DNA of 44,483 bases, from assembly GCA_016235455.1 (NCBI GenBank), contig JACRKZ010000172.1, forward strand, positions 1-44,483, read 5' to 3'. A model generated the notes under the pieces. That model was not told the origin of the DNA, did no database searches, and was given only the letters and a program-made list of their open reading frames with translations. Shown here one piece after another: positions 8,693 to 16,800 of this stretch. A program made the position numbers and the translations under genes. This DNA is from Armatimonadota bacterium. GTDB taxonomy: Bacteria; Armatimonadota; UBA10988. Numbering within the stretch: the stretch's first letter is position 1; the number at the start of each line of letters is the position of its first letter.

Positions 8693-9853
8693 ATGCGTGA
8701 GCTTGATCAGCCGATTCTTCGGCGCTATCCCCGCGAGGCGGAGCCGTCGCGATTCACCTTGGCCCTGGCCTTGGCCCTGGCGCTCAATGTGCTTTGGTTC
8801 AGCCTGTTGGCCACGCCCGGACGCAACGTTACCGTGACCGTGCGGCATGCCATGCGCCTGAGCGCACTGCGCCCGATCTCCCAGATGGCCTCCTACGCCC
8901 AACCGGCCGTGGCCGCGCTGCCGACTCCGGCCGCGGCTGGCGCGGCGGCGTCAGGTGGCGGTCGGCGGTGGTTCGGCGCCAGCGCCTCGTCGTCGCGCCG
9001 CTGGGCCTGGTGGCCCTCGCGTGGCAGCGGCCGCGGCGTGGCGGCCGCGGCGGGCCGGCCTGGCGCGGGCCAGCCCACGACGGGCCAGCCGGGCGCGCCG
9101 GGACCGGCCAGCACGTGGTCTGGCCCGCTGGCCACCGGCGGCGTTGGTGTCCCCATGGGCGCCGGGCCGCGCGTGGGCGGCGGCGACGACCGTGGCGGCA
9201 GCGGCCCGGGTGGCTACGGCTCCGAGCCGGCATCGGTTGGCGTGGGCGGTGGCCGCGCGGATGTGCCGGGCGGCTCACCGCTGGCCTTTGCCACGAGCCG
9301 AGCGGCGGGCGACGGAGTGCTGGGCTTGACTGCCTCCGGTGGCCCCGAGCCGACGCCGACGACATCGCGTGGTGGCGGTCGACCCGGCCCCGGCGGCGCC
9401 GTCGACATCGATATCGAGCCGCAGCCCAAGCCCGTGCCGGCTGCCGCGCCGGCGCCGTTGCCGGCGGCCATGACCCCGCGGCCCGAGCCCGCGGCGCAGC
9501 CGCAACCGCGGCCCGAGCCTCGTCCCGAGGTCCGGCCCGAACCCACGCCGGAGCCGAAGCCCGAACCCAAGCCGGAGCCCCGGGCCGAGCCCAAGCCTAA
9601 GCCGGATCTGCCCGCCACGCCCCGGCTGCTTGGCCGCGCCACGCCGTCCTTCCCCGCGGTGACCAAGGGCGGCTCGGTGACCATCGCCATCCACGTCGGC
9701 GCCTCGGGCGAGGTGTCCGAGGTCGAGGTGACGTCGTCCTCGGGCATCAGCGGCGTGGACTCTGCCGCGCGGTCGGCCGGCCGCCGCTTCCGCTTCTCGC
9801 GTGCCGAGAACGGGAAGACCTTCTACCAGACGTTCCGCTATTCCCCCAAGTGA
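8693..9853 (+). CDS. tonB: TonB-family energy transducer
   Basis: TonB couples inner-membrane proton motive force to outer-membrane receptors. The 386-residue protein has a short cytoplasmic N-terminus and one membrane anchor at about 22-42. A long low-complexity Gly/Ala/Ser/Arg region follows, then a proline-rich spacer with PEP/PKPEP repeats (about 245-305) able to span the periplasm. It ends in a TonB C-terminal domain (SFPAVTKGGSVTIAIHVGASGEVSEVEV, 'RRFRFS'). The ATG at 8693 is chosen because it follows AGAGGGAG and lies after the riboswitch. No exbB or exbD is nearby, so the motor must be encoded elsewhere. It abuts the receptor gene. Confidence 0.88.
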   Translation: MRELDQPILRRYPREAEPSRFTLALALALALNVLWFSLLATPGRNVTVTVRHAMRLSALRPISQMASYAQPAVAALPTPAAAGAAASGGGRRWFGASASSSRRWAWWPSRGSGRGVAAAAGRPGAGQPTTGQPGAPGPASTWSGPLATGGVGVPMGAGPRVGGGDDRGGSGPGGYGSEPASVGVGGGRADVPGGSPLAFATSRAAGDGVLGLTASGGPEPTPTTSRGGGRPGPGGAVDIDIEPQPKPVPAAAPAPLPAAMTPRPEPAAQPQPRPEPRPEVRPEPTPEPKPEPKPEPRAEPKPKPDLPATPRLLGRATPSFPAVTKGGSVTIAIHVGASGEVSEVEVTSSSGISGVDSAARSAGRRFRFSRAENGKTFYQTFRYSPK

Positions 9854-9861
9854 GGTACACT

Positions 9862-11766
9862 ATGCTGTCCTACCCGACAGTGGCTCGCCGTCTGGCCGGC
9901 TACTGCCTGCTGGCCTCTCTCGCCCTTTTCGCCCTGCCCCTGTATGCCGCCGAGCCGACCGCCGGCGGCACCGAGGACCTGCCCGACATGGACGTCACCG
10001 TCCAGCGCGTGCGGCAGGCCAAGGAGGATGTGGCCGTGCCGGTGACGATCATCATGCCGGCCGACCTGCCCGCGGCCACCGGCACCAGCGTGGCCGACGC
10101 GCTACGCACGGTGCCCGGCTTCGACCGCCGGCCGGCGGGCTCCGATGGCGCCATCGAGGGCTTCAGCCTGCGCGGGGCCAAGGCCGAGCAGGTGCTCGTA
10201 CTCATCGACGGCCGGCGCGTGGGCACCGCTCAGGGCGGCGGTGTCAACCTCGGCGACCTGCCCATGGCAGATGTCGAGCGCATCGAGGTGCTACGCGGCG
10301 GCGCCTCGGCACTGTACGGCTCCGATCCCATCGGCGGCGTGATCAACATCATCACCAAGCGCGGCGGCAAGGGCTTGAGCGCCACGCTGCGTGGCGGCTC
10401 GTTCGGCTCGGTTGGTAGCCAGTTGCAGGCCGGCGGCACCAAGGGCCGCGCCACCTGGCATTGGGACGCCGAGTACTACAACCAGGACGGCGGCTTCACC
10501 TACAAGACGACCACGGGTACGTGGGCCTCGCGCGACAACAACCACATGCTGCGCCGGAACCTGAGCGGCAAGGCCAGCTACGACCTGGGTCAAGGCGGCG
10601 TGCTCGAGGCCGGTACCGAGCTCTATCGCGCCACCCGCGGCGTGCCGGGCCTGGTGGCGTTCCCCAGCCCGCGGGCCTTCCAGGTCGACGAGCGGCATGG
10701 CGCCTGGCTCAACCACAAGATCGACCTGGCCGCAGGCACGCATCTGGCCACCAGCCTCAACTGGCTGGACAGCAATCGCGACTACGACGACCGCTTCGCC
10801 TTCTTCCCGGCGGTCTCGCACCACGACAACCGCCAGCTCTCCGGCGAGATGCTGGCCACCTTCGACGTGGCGGGCGGGCGTCAGGCGGTGTTTGGCATCG
10901 ACTGGCGGCGCGACGAGATCAACAGCAGCAACGACGGCCGGCGCCACCGCATCACCGGCGGCGTGTTCGGGCAGTATGAGCTGGGCCTGGGTTCCTTCAC
11001 CGTCACCCCCTCGGCGCGGGTCGACTGGCAGACCGGCCAGAAGCCGATCTTCACGCCGCGTGTCGGCGCCACCTGGCGGGCCGCGCCCAACCTGACGCTG
11101 CGGGCCGGCGGCAATCGCTCGTTCCGCGCGCCGTCGTTCGACGATCTCTACTGGCCGGCCGACTCCTATGCCGTGGGCAACCCGAACCTGGTACCCGAGC
11201 GGGCGGTCGAGTGGAACGTCGGTCTCGGCTGGCAGCCGTGGCAGGGCGCCACGCTGGACCTGGACTACTACAACCGCGACGCGGCGCAACTCATCACCTG
11301 GCAGCCCGTGGGTGGCGGCAAGTGGTCGCCGACCAACGTCGGGCGCGTACGCTTCCAGGGCGTGGAGACCAGCATGTCGACACCGCTGCCGGGGCTCAGC
11401 CGCTGGTCGCTGAACGGCTCCTACGCCTATCTCAAGGCCACCACGCACAGTGGCTCGGCCGCCGAGACCGGCCGGCAACTCATTGGGCGGCCCTTCCACC
11501 AGGGCAGCGCCACGCTGAGCTACCGGGCCAGCCGCTTCGATGCCGGCCTGACGCTGACCGCCGTGGGCGACCGCTACACGACCGCGGCCAACACGCAGCG
11601 GCTGGCCAGCTACGCCACGCTCGACCTGACCGCCCGCTGGAAGTGCGGCGCTCGCGACGAGCTCACCTTCGAACTGCGCAACCTGACCAACGCCACCTAC
11701 CAGGCGGTGGAGGGCTATCCGCTGCCCGGCTTCGAGTACCGCGTGGCGGCCACGCGATCGTTCTGA
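9862..11766 (+). CDS. btuB: TonB-dependent cobalamin receptor (BtuB-type)
   Basis: An outer-membrane gated barrel for active uptake, here almost certainly of cobalamins because a cobalamin riboswitch leads the operon. A signal peptide ends near LYAAEP. The TonB-box-like stretch DMDVTVQRVR follows. The plug domain comes next (VADALRTVPG, SLRGAKAEQVLVLIDGRRV, IEVLRGGASALYGSDPIGGVINIIT), then about 450 residues of barrel strands ending in a C-terminal Phe (AATRSF). The length (634 residues) is normal. I prefer the ATG at 9862 because GAGGT lies 5-9 nt upstream; a GTG at 9850 overlapping the tonB stop is the alternative. The short gap implies cotranscription. Confidence 0.9.
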   Translation: MLSYPTVARRLAGYCLLASLALFALPLYAAEPTAGGTEDLPDMDVTVQRVRQAKEDVAVPVTIIMPADLPAATGTSVADALRTVPGFDRRPAGSDGAIEGFSLRGAKAEQVLVLIDGRRVGTAQGGGVNLGDLPMADVERIEVLRGGASALYGSDPIGGVINIITKRGGKGLSATLRGGSFGSVGSQLQAGGTKGRATWHWDAEYYNQDGGFTYKTTTGTWASRDNNHMLRRNLSGKASYDLGQGGVLEAGTELYRATRGVPGLVAFPSPRAFQVDERHGAWLNHKIDLAAGTHLATSLNWLDSNRDYDDRFAFFPAVSHHDNRQLSGEMLATFDVAGGRQAVFGIDWRRDEINSSNDGRRHRITGGVFGQYELGLGSFTVTPSARVDWQTGQKPIFTPRVGATWRAAPNLTLRAGGNRSFRAPSFDDLYWPADSYAVGNPNLVPERAVEWNVGLGWQPWQGATLDLDYYNRDAAQLITWQPVGGGKWSPTNVGRVRFQGVETSMSTPLPGLSRWSLNGSYAYLKATTHSGSAAETGRQLIGRPFHQGSATLSYRASRFDAGLTLTAVGDRYTTAANTQRLASYATLDLTARWKCGARDELTFELRNLTNATYQAVEGYPLPGFEYRVAATRSF

Positions 11767-11781
11767 TCCAGAGGAGCAACC

Positions 11782-13164
11782 ATGCGAACCTGTAGACGAC
11801 TGACCCTTCTGCTCTGCGCGGCGGCCGTGTCCGCGCTCATCGGCTGCGGTGGCAGCAAGGCCATCGACCTGTCCGGCAGCACCGGCGACCTGACCATCTC
11901 CGCCACCACCGGCGCCATCGAGGCGCGCGTGGTCAATGCCAACAACAGCCCGTATGCCAACCAGACCATCCTGGTCAGCGGCACGCGCGCGGCCACCACT
12001 GCCATCAGCGCCACGACCGATGGTCAGGGCTGGCTGCGGCTGGGCAGCCTGAGCGCCGGCAGCTACCAGTTGCTGGCCGGCGCGGTCAGCTTCAGCGTCG
12101 ACGTGACGGCCAACGCCATCACCACGCGCCGGCTGAACGTGGGCAATCCGACCGAGGTGCGGACCGATCTGGGCCTGCTGTATGTGCTCAACGGCCTGGG
12201 CAAGACGCTCAGCGTGATCGACACCGACGCCGGCACGATCACTAACAACGTGGTCAACACGGGCCAGTGGCCCAACCAGGTGGCCTTCCACAAGAGCATC
12301 GGCTACGTGGTCAACTCCGGTGACAACAAGGTCCAGCGCTTCAACCCGGCGGGCGGCGCGACCATCGACAACATCGATGTGGGCACCGGCGCCAACCCGT
12401 ACAGCATCGCCTTCTCGGGCGACAAGGCCTACATCACCAACCTGCTGACCAACAGTGTCTCGGTGGCCAACGTGGCTGGCGCGACGCCGACCGTGTCCAA
12501 GACCGTGACCGTCGGTACGGCGCCCGAGGGCATGGCGGTGGCGCGGGGCAAGGTCTTCGTGTGCTGCGCCAACTACGCCTGGACCGGCGGCGCCGTGACC
12601 TACGGCCACGGTGAGGTGCACGTCATCAACGCCACCACCGACACCGTCGAGGCGGTGCTCGACCTGGGTGCCGACGCCAACCCGCAGGCCGCGGTGGTCG
12701 GCGCTGATGGCGCGGTCTACGTGCTCTGCACGGGCAACTTCGGCACGGTGGGCAGCCGTGTGCTGCGCATCAACGCGCGCACCAACACGCTGGACGGCTC
12801 GCCACTGGCGCTGACCACGGGCACCGCGGCGGTGACCACCGCCGGCGCCATGGCGCTGGCGCCCAACGGCCGCTGCTTCATCACCGACACGGCCATCAAC
12901 CGGGTGCACGTCATCGACACCAACACCAACACCGTGCTGCGCACCGGCGCGCAGGCGCTGGACATGGGTGGCAACCCGCTGGGCGTGGCTGCGTCGGACA
13001 ACGGCGTGGTGTGGGTGTTCAACTTCTCGGCCGACCAGGTGCGTTCGGCCGACGCGGCCACCTACGCGCAGCGCTTCGCGCCGCTGGATGCCGGTGACGG
13101 CCCCCAGACGGGCGGCACGCGCAGCCGCGTTCCCGGCCTGGGCCTGCTGGGCACGGGTCGCTGA
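11782..13164 (+). CDS. Beta-propeller lipoprotein, candidate BtuG-like B12-binding protein
   Basis: The lipobox SALIGC places the acylated Cys near residue 27, so the 460-residue product is a lipoprotein. After an N-terminal carboxypeptidase-regulatory-like beta domain (about 35-115), residues 125-440 form a YncE/NHL-type propeller. Repeats such as LYVLNGLGKTLSVIDT, GYVVNSGDNKVQRF, AYITNLLTNSVSV, VHVINATTDTVEA and VHVIDTNTNTVLR are seen. It is the third gene of the riboswitch-controlled operon, 15 bp after btuB, and is followed by a terminator. In Bacteroides, BtuG is a surface propeller lipoprotein that binds B12 and sits on BtuB. The same architecture and context here suggest, but do not prove, an equivalent role. 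Confidence 0.8.
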   Translation: MRTCRRLTLLLCAAAVSALIGCGGSKAIDLSGSTGDLTISATTGAIEARVVNANNSPYANQTILVSGTRAATTAISATTDGQGWLRLGSLSAGSYQLLAGAVSFSVDVTANAITTRRLNVGNPTEVRTDLGLLYVLNGLGKTLSVIDTDAGTITNNVVNTGQWPNQVAFHKSIGYVVNSGDNKVQRFNPAGGATIDNIDVGTGANPYSIAFSGDKAYITNLLTNSVSVANVAGATPTVSKTVTVGTAPEGMAVARGKVFVCCANYAWTGGAVTYGHGEVHVINATTDTVEAVLDLGADANPQAAVVGADGAVYVLCTGNFGTVGSRVLRINARTNTLDGSPLALTTGTAAVTTAGAMALAPNGRCFITDTAINRVHVIDTNTNTVLRTGAQALDMGGNPLGVAASDNGVVWVFNFSADQVRSADAATYAQRFAPLDAGDGPQTGGTRSRVPGLGLLGTGR

Positions 13165-13186
13165 CGACCACTGGTCACCAACCAAC

Positions 13187-13230
13187 CCGAGGGCCGGTCT
13201 GCCGCAAGGCGGGCCGGCCCTCGGTGTTTG
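13187..13230 (+). terminator. Rho-independent-type terminator of the cobalamin operon
   Basis: A perfect 11-bp stem (13187-13197 with 13214-13224) with a 16-nt loop is followed by TGTTT. It lies between the convergent ends of the lipoprotein gene and pdxT, and the stem could serve both strands. Confidence 0.75.
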
Positions 13231-13234
13231 GGCG

Positions 13235-13792
13235 TCAGCTCAGCAGCAGCGCATGCACGCGGCCATCGGTGGTCAGTTCAGGATGAAAGGTCGCCGCCAG
13301 CACGTTGCCCTGCCGCACAAGCACGGGCTCGCCGTCGACGCTGGCCAGCACCTCGACATGGTCGCCCAGTGCCTCAAAGCGCGGCGCGCGGATGAACACG
13401 GCGCGCAGCGGCTCGTCGCCGAGCACGGGGATGTCGAGGTCGGTCTCGAAGCTGTCGGTCTGCCGGCCATAGGCATTGCGGCAGATGGTCGCGTCGAGCA
13501 GCCCGAGGTTGTGGACATTGCCCTCAACCACGGTCGTGCTCAGCAGGATGGCTCCGGCGCAGGTGCCGAAGATGGGTTTGCCCGCGGCGTGCAGGTCGCG
13601 GATGGCCTGGTCGACGCCGAAGCGCAGCATCAGCTTGCCGATGGTGGTGCTTTCGCCGCCGGGCAGGATCAAGGCGTCGCAGGCGCTCACCTGCTCGGGC
13701 GTGCGCACGTTGCGGCCCTCGACGCCGAGGCGGGCGAGGGTTTCGAGGTGTTCTTGGAAGTCGCCTTGCAGGCCGAGTACGCCGATGACCAC
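13235..13792 (-). CDS. pdxT: Pyridoxal 5'-phosphate synthase glutaminase subunit PdxT
   Basis: PdxT hydrolyses glutamine and channels ammonia to PdxS for vitamin B6 synthesis by the DXP-independent route. The 185-residue protein carries the family signatures: VIGVLGLQGDFQEHL at the start, LILPGGESTTIGKL, the nucleophile Cys78 in FGTCAG, and His170/Glu172 in TFHPEL. I chose the GTG at 13792 because the family begins two or three residues before IGVLxLQG and this codon lies 1 nt after the upstream stop. An ATG at 13813, overlapping the upstream gene, would add seven residues. Three small genes separate it from pdxS in the same direction. Confidence 0.95.
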   Translation of the reverse strand: MVIGVLGLQGDFQEHLETLARLGVEGRNVRTPEQVSACDALILPGGESTTIGKLMLRFGVDQAIRDLHAAGKPIFGTCAGAILLSTTVVEGNVHNLGLLDATICRNAYGRQTDSFETDLDIPVLGDEPLRAVFIRAPRFEALGDHVEVLASVDGEPVLVRQGNVLAATFHPELTTDGRVHALLLS

Positions 13793-13793
13793 G

Positions 13794-14159
13794 CTATGCC
13801 GCCCGTTTGCCATTGAGCGCCACCACGGTGGCGGCCGCACTGCGTTCGAACAGGTCGGCGTCCTGAGGCGTGGGGATCACACCGTCCTCGGCCACACGGC
13901 GGCATAGATCGCTCAACTCGCCGTACATGGCATAGCCGTCCTCGTCGAGAAGGCCTTTCTGCCTGAGCAACTCGACGACGCGAGCCACGCGGGCTGTCAT
14001 GTCTGGCACGAGCGCGATCTGAGCCTGATCGTCAGGGCCCAGCCTCGCGGCGGCCAACGCACCGGCCAGTTCAACGTCCCTGAAGGCGTTCAGCACGGCC
14101 AGCCGCGTGTCGCGATGACGCAACTTGCTGGTCGCATCCCACCAACTGCTGGTGCCCAT
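13794..14159 (-). CDS. Hypothetical helical protein in the pdx operon
   Basis: A 121-residue soluble protein predicted to be mostly helical, without membrane segments, signal peptide or Cys motifs. Charged Arg/Asp/Glu-rich helices include DTRLAVLNAFRDVELAGALAA and TARVARVVELLRQKGLL. No family is recognised. The ATG at 14159 has GGAGG 7 nt upstream, and its first base overlaps the stop of a preceding 42-codon frame (TGATG). A GTG one codon earlier is possible. Its stop is 1 nt before the pdxT start, so it is surely in the pdx transcript. A link to B6 metabolism is only implied by position. Confidence 0.7.
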   Translation of the reverse strand: MGTSSWWDATSKLRHRDTRLAVLNAFRDVELAGALAAARLGPDDQAQIALVPDMTARVARVVELLRQKGLLDEDGYAMYGELSDLCRRVAEDGVIPTPQDADLFERSAAATVVALNGKRAA

Positions 14160-14287
14160 CACGTTCCTCCGCTGTCGACCTCGGTGGTCCGGCTATCGTC
14201 GGCGGACGCCTGCCCGGTCATTCTACCGAGGCGGCGCTCGGTGTCTTGCACTTTGGCCGGCTTGTACAGCTCATACCCGCCTGGCAT
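14159..14287 (-). CDS. Possible 42-residue small protein
   Basis: This small frame begins MPGGYELYKPAKVQDTERRL and ends TEVDSGGT. It fills the gap between two same-strand genes, and its TGA overlaps the next ATG (TGATG), a common coupling arrangement. It carries the next gene's GGAGG within its last codons. A TTG at 14299, right after the previous stop, could also start it (46 residues) and has GAGG close upstream. It is hydrophilic, with no known domain. Coding status rests only on position and overlap. Confidence 0.4.
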   Translation of the reverse strand: MPGGYELYKPAKVQDTERRLGRMTGQASADDSRTTEVDSGGT

Positions 14288-14299
14288 CTTGAGTGCCAA

Positions 14300-14515
14300 C
14301 TAACCTCGGACTATCGCTTGGATCAGGCTCTTGAGTTCCGGTCCGTGGTCCCAAGCTACCTTGGCCACAAACAGGCCGATGAGCACCTTGGCCAAGGCGG
14401 ACAGCACGGCGATGACCTTGTCAGGCATGACGGCGAACAGGACCAGTAATACGAACACTGCTGCCCACCGCCAGGCGCGTTGCCGGCCGTCGCTCGTGCT
14501 GTCGATACCGCTCAT
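14300..14515 (-). CDS. Small membrane protein in the pdx operon
   Basis: A 71-residue protein with a charged N-terminus (MSGIDSTSDGRQRAWRW) and two hydrophobic stretches at about 17-31 and 33-53, the second ending AKVAWDHGPELKSL. It is probably an inner-membrane hairpin. No family is recognised. The ATG at 14515 is one base after the pdxS TGA, and the GC-rich GGGGGTGGTGAG before it includes the end of pdxS, so translation is likely coupled to pdxS. Confidence 0.65.
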   Translation of the reverse strand: MSGIDSTSDGRQRAWRWAAVFVLLVLFAVMPDKVIAVLSALAKVLIGLFVAKVAWDHGPELKSLIQAIVRG

Positions 14516-14516
14516 C

Positions 14517-15437
14517 TCACCACCCCCGGTTGGCCATCCGCTCCGTCTCGGGGATATCGGTGATGTTGATGCCGACCATGGCCTCGCCCAGGTTGCGGCT
14601 GACTTCCATCAGCTTCTTGGCGTCGTCGAAGAAGGTGGTCGCCTCGACGATGGCCTTGGCGCGCTTGGCAGGGTCGCCGCTCTTGAAGATGCCCGAGCCC
14701 ACGAACACCGCCTCGGCGCCGAGCTGGCGCATGAGCGCGGCGTCGGCCGGGGTGGCGATGCCGCCCGCGGAGAAGTTCGGCACGGGCATCTTGCCCGTCT
14801 CGGCGATCTCCTTGACCAGCTCAAACGGCGCGCCAAGGTTCTTGGCCTCGGTCATGAGTTGCTCGGTGCCCAGCGTGGTCAGCCGGCGCACATGGTCCAG
14901 GACGGTGCGCATGTGGCGCACGGCCTCGACCACGTTGCCGCTGCCGGCCTCGCCCTTGGTGCGGATCATTGCGGCGCCTTCGCCACAACGGCGCAGGGCT
15001 TCGCCCAGGTCACGGCAGCCGCAGACGAACGGCACGTTGAAGTCGTGCTTGTAGACGTGGTAAGTCTCGTCGGCCGGCGTGAGCACTTCGCTCTCGTCGA
15101 TGTAGTCGACACCCAATGCCTGGAGGATCTGCGCCTCGGCGAAGTGGCCGATACGGCACTTGGCCATGACGGGGATGCTCACCGCGGCCATGATCGACTC
15201 GATCATGTCGGGGTCGCTCATGCGTGAAACGCCGCCTTGTGCACGGATGTCCGCGGGCACGCGCTCGAGGGCCATCACGGCCGCCGCGCCAGCGTCCTCG
15301 GCGATGCGCGCGTGCTCGGCGGTGACCACGTCCATGATCACGCCGCCGCGCAACATCTGCGCCAGGCCGACCTTCTCGCGCCAGGTATACTGCTTGCCGG
15401 GTTCTCGCTTGCCCGGAGCCAAAGCCTTGTCGCTCAC
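14517..15437 (-). CDS. pdxS: Pyridoxal 5'-phosphate synthase synthase subunit PdxS
   Basis: PdxS condenses ribose 5-phosphate, glyceraldehyde 3-phosphate and ammonia (supplied by PdxT) to PLP. It is a TIM barrel that assembles as a dodecamer. The conserved residues are visible: Asp36 (VIMDVV), the two catalytic lysines Lys93 (PVMAKCRIGH) and Lys161 (IRTKGEAGSGN), and PADIRAQGGVSRMSDP. I chose the GTG at 15437 because it follows AGGAGG by 5 nt and gives the usual length (306 residues); the longer frame upstream is not family-like. It is the first gene of the pdxS-to-pdxT run. Confidence 0.97.
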   Translation of the reverse strand: MSDKALAPGKREPGKQYTWREKVGLAQMLRGGVIMDVVTAEHARIAEDAGAAAVMALERVPADIRAQGGVSRMSDPDMIESIMAAVSIPVMAKCRIGHFAEAQILQALGVDYIDESEVLTPADETYHVYKHDFNVPFVCGCRDLGEALRRCGEGAAMIRTKGEAGSGNVVEAVRHMRTVLDHVRRLTTLGTEQLMTEAKNLGAPFELVKEIAETGKMPVPNFSAGGIATPADAALMRQLGAEAVFVGSGIFKSGDPAKRAKAIVEATTFFDDAKKLMEVSRNLGEAMVGINITDIPETERMANRGW

Positions 15438-15500
15438 CTTAGCCTCCTGACCGCTCCGCAACGCCCCCGGTCGCGGTCGAGCCGTCATCTATGACTACCT

Positions 15501-15506
15501 AGTATA
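15501..15506 (-). promoter_or_regulatory. Candidate -10 element for pdxS
   Basis: TATACT on the minus strand lies about 64 nt before the pdxS start, in the 85-bp gap after the neighbouring gene. No good -35 is found at 16-18 bp, so the assignment is tentative. Confidence 0.35.
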
Positions 15507-15522
15507 CCCCACAGTGCGGGAA

Positions 15523-16743
15523 TCAGAGCCTGGCGGCCAACAACGGCACGCGCTGCTCCTCGGGCGCCAGCCCGCCGTGGCGGCCCAGCGAATCCGGGTC
15601 GCGGGGGCGGTCCCAGTACAAGTAGCCGCCCCGTCCGCAGAGCACCAGGTCGCCCACGCGTTGCGCCGCGCGTGGCGCATGGGGTAGGGGGCCGAACAGC
15701 CCCGACGCCAACGCCTCGCTCGAGTCCAGCACCGCGAAGGCCTCGCCCAGGTGCTCGCGGCAATAGGCCGTGGCCTCGGCCACGCAGCCCTGCCGGCAGT
15801 GCAGGTAGGCCGCGCGCGAGTCGCCCGTGGACGGCATGGCCAACAACTGCGCCAGCTCGGGATGCTCCGTCAGCCGCACCACGCGCTCGGGCCTGGCCGC
15901 CATCTGGCCGTGGTCGCTGGTCAGCAGGAACAGCGTGTCACGGGCCTCGGCCGGGGTCAGCCGGTCCAGGAAGGCGCGCTCAAAGGCCCGGCCGAGCAGG
16001 TCCAGCTCAGTTTCCAGCGCCTCGCTGCTCGGACCGTAGGCGTGTTGCAGGTCGTCGGCCACATGCCAGTAGGCCACGAACAGCCCGCGCGCGCAGGACG
16101 CCATCTGGGCCCGCAGCAAGGGCCACAGGTCGGCCAGCCCGACGAACCCGCGTGTCTCGGCCACGCCGCGCGCCTGCAAGCGGCTCAGGCCGCTCTTGGC
16201 GAAGGCGCCGTAGATGAGGTTGTGGGTAGGCACGCCCACCGCGGACAGGCGTTGTGCCACCGAGGACACGGCCAGGAACGTGTCCGGGTCGAGCCCGCCG
16301 CTCAGCAGTTGGTCGCGGCCGTGCTTCTCGAACCCGTCGGGGCAGAAGCTGATCATGTTGGCCCGCACGCCATACTCGCCCAGCCACTGCCGGTAGCCCA
16401 GCAGGCCGTGCTCCGCGGGGCTAACGCCGGTCCACAGGCTGGTCAGCGCGGCCGTCGTCGTGGACGGGAAGACCGAGGTCAGCTCGCCCAAGCGGCCGCT
16501 GGGCAGCAGTCGCGCCAAGCCGCCGCCCTCGGCCAATGCGTTGGCCAGGCTGTCATGGCCCACGGCGTCGACCACCAGCAGCACCACGCGCTGGGCGCCG
16601 GCCAGCAGGTCGTCGAGCAGGTCGGCGTCGAGGCCGGGCGTGGCGATAGCGCCGCCGAAGTGCCGCACCAGGCTGGCCGACAGGTTGGTGATGCCGCGAC
16701 CATCGTAGCTGGGAGTCACGAATTCGGCGGGTAGGGTGATCAT
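15523..16743 (-). CDS. Alkaline phosphatase superfamily / type I phosphodiesterase-like protein
   Basis: A 406-residue metal-dependent hydrolase of the nucleotide pyrophosphatase/phosphodiesterase branch. Metal ligands and nucleophile are visible in order: VLLVVDAVGHD, SVFPSTTTAAL (Thr nucleophile region), WHVADDLQHAYG, LLTSDHGQM and the closing RHGGLAPEEQRVPLL. There is no signal peptide, so it is probably cytosolic. The substrate cannot be read from the sequence; related proteins act on phosphodiesters, phosphonates or 2,3-bisphosphoglycerate-type substrates. The ATG at 16743 (MITLPAEF) is chosen because the family domain starts soon after. Further upstream the frame enters the divergent gene's leader. 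Confidence 0.82.
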   Translation of the reverse strand: MITLPAEFVTPSYDGRGITNLSASLVRHFGGAIATPGLDADLLDDLLAGAQRVVLLVVDAVGHDSLANALAEGGGLARLLPSGRLGELTSVFPSTTTAALTSLWTGVSPAEHGLLGYRQWLGEYGVRANMISFCPDGFEKHGRDQLLSGGLDPDTFLAVSSVAQRLSAVGVPTHNLIYGAFAKSGLSRLQARGVAETRGFVGLADLWPLLRAQMASCARGLFVAYWHVADDLQHAYGPSSEALETELDLLGRAFERAFLDRLTPAEARDTLFLLTSDHGQMAARPERVVRLTEHPELAQLLAMPSTGDSRAAYLHCRQGCVAEATAYCREHLGEAFAVLDSSEALASGLFGPLPHAPRAAQRVGDLVLCGRGGYLYWDRPRDPDSLGRHGGLAPEEQRVPLLAARL

Positions 16744-16800
16744 CGCGGATTGGCCTCGTGCCTGCATTGTACGGCTGGAACGACCCGACGAGGAGCGGAC

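Noticed and set aside
10291..13185. A 964-codon open frame on the minus strand over btuB and the lipoprotein gene
   Set aside because: It is antisense to two clear genes; its His/Arg/Gly/Ala-rich, low-complexity content is the usual shadow of GC-rich codons.
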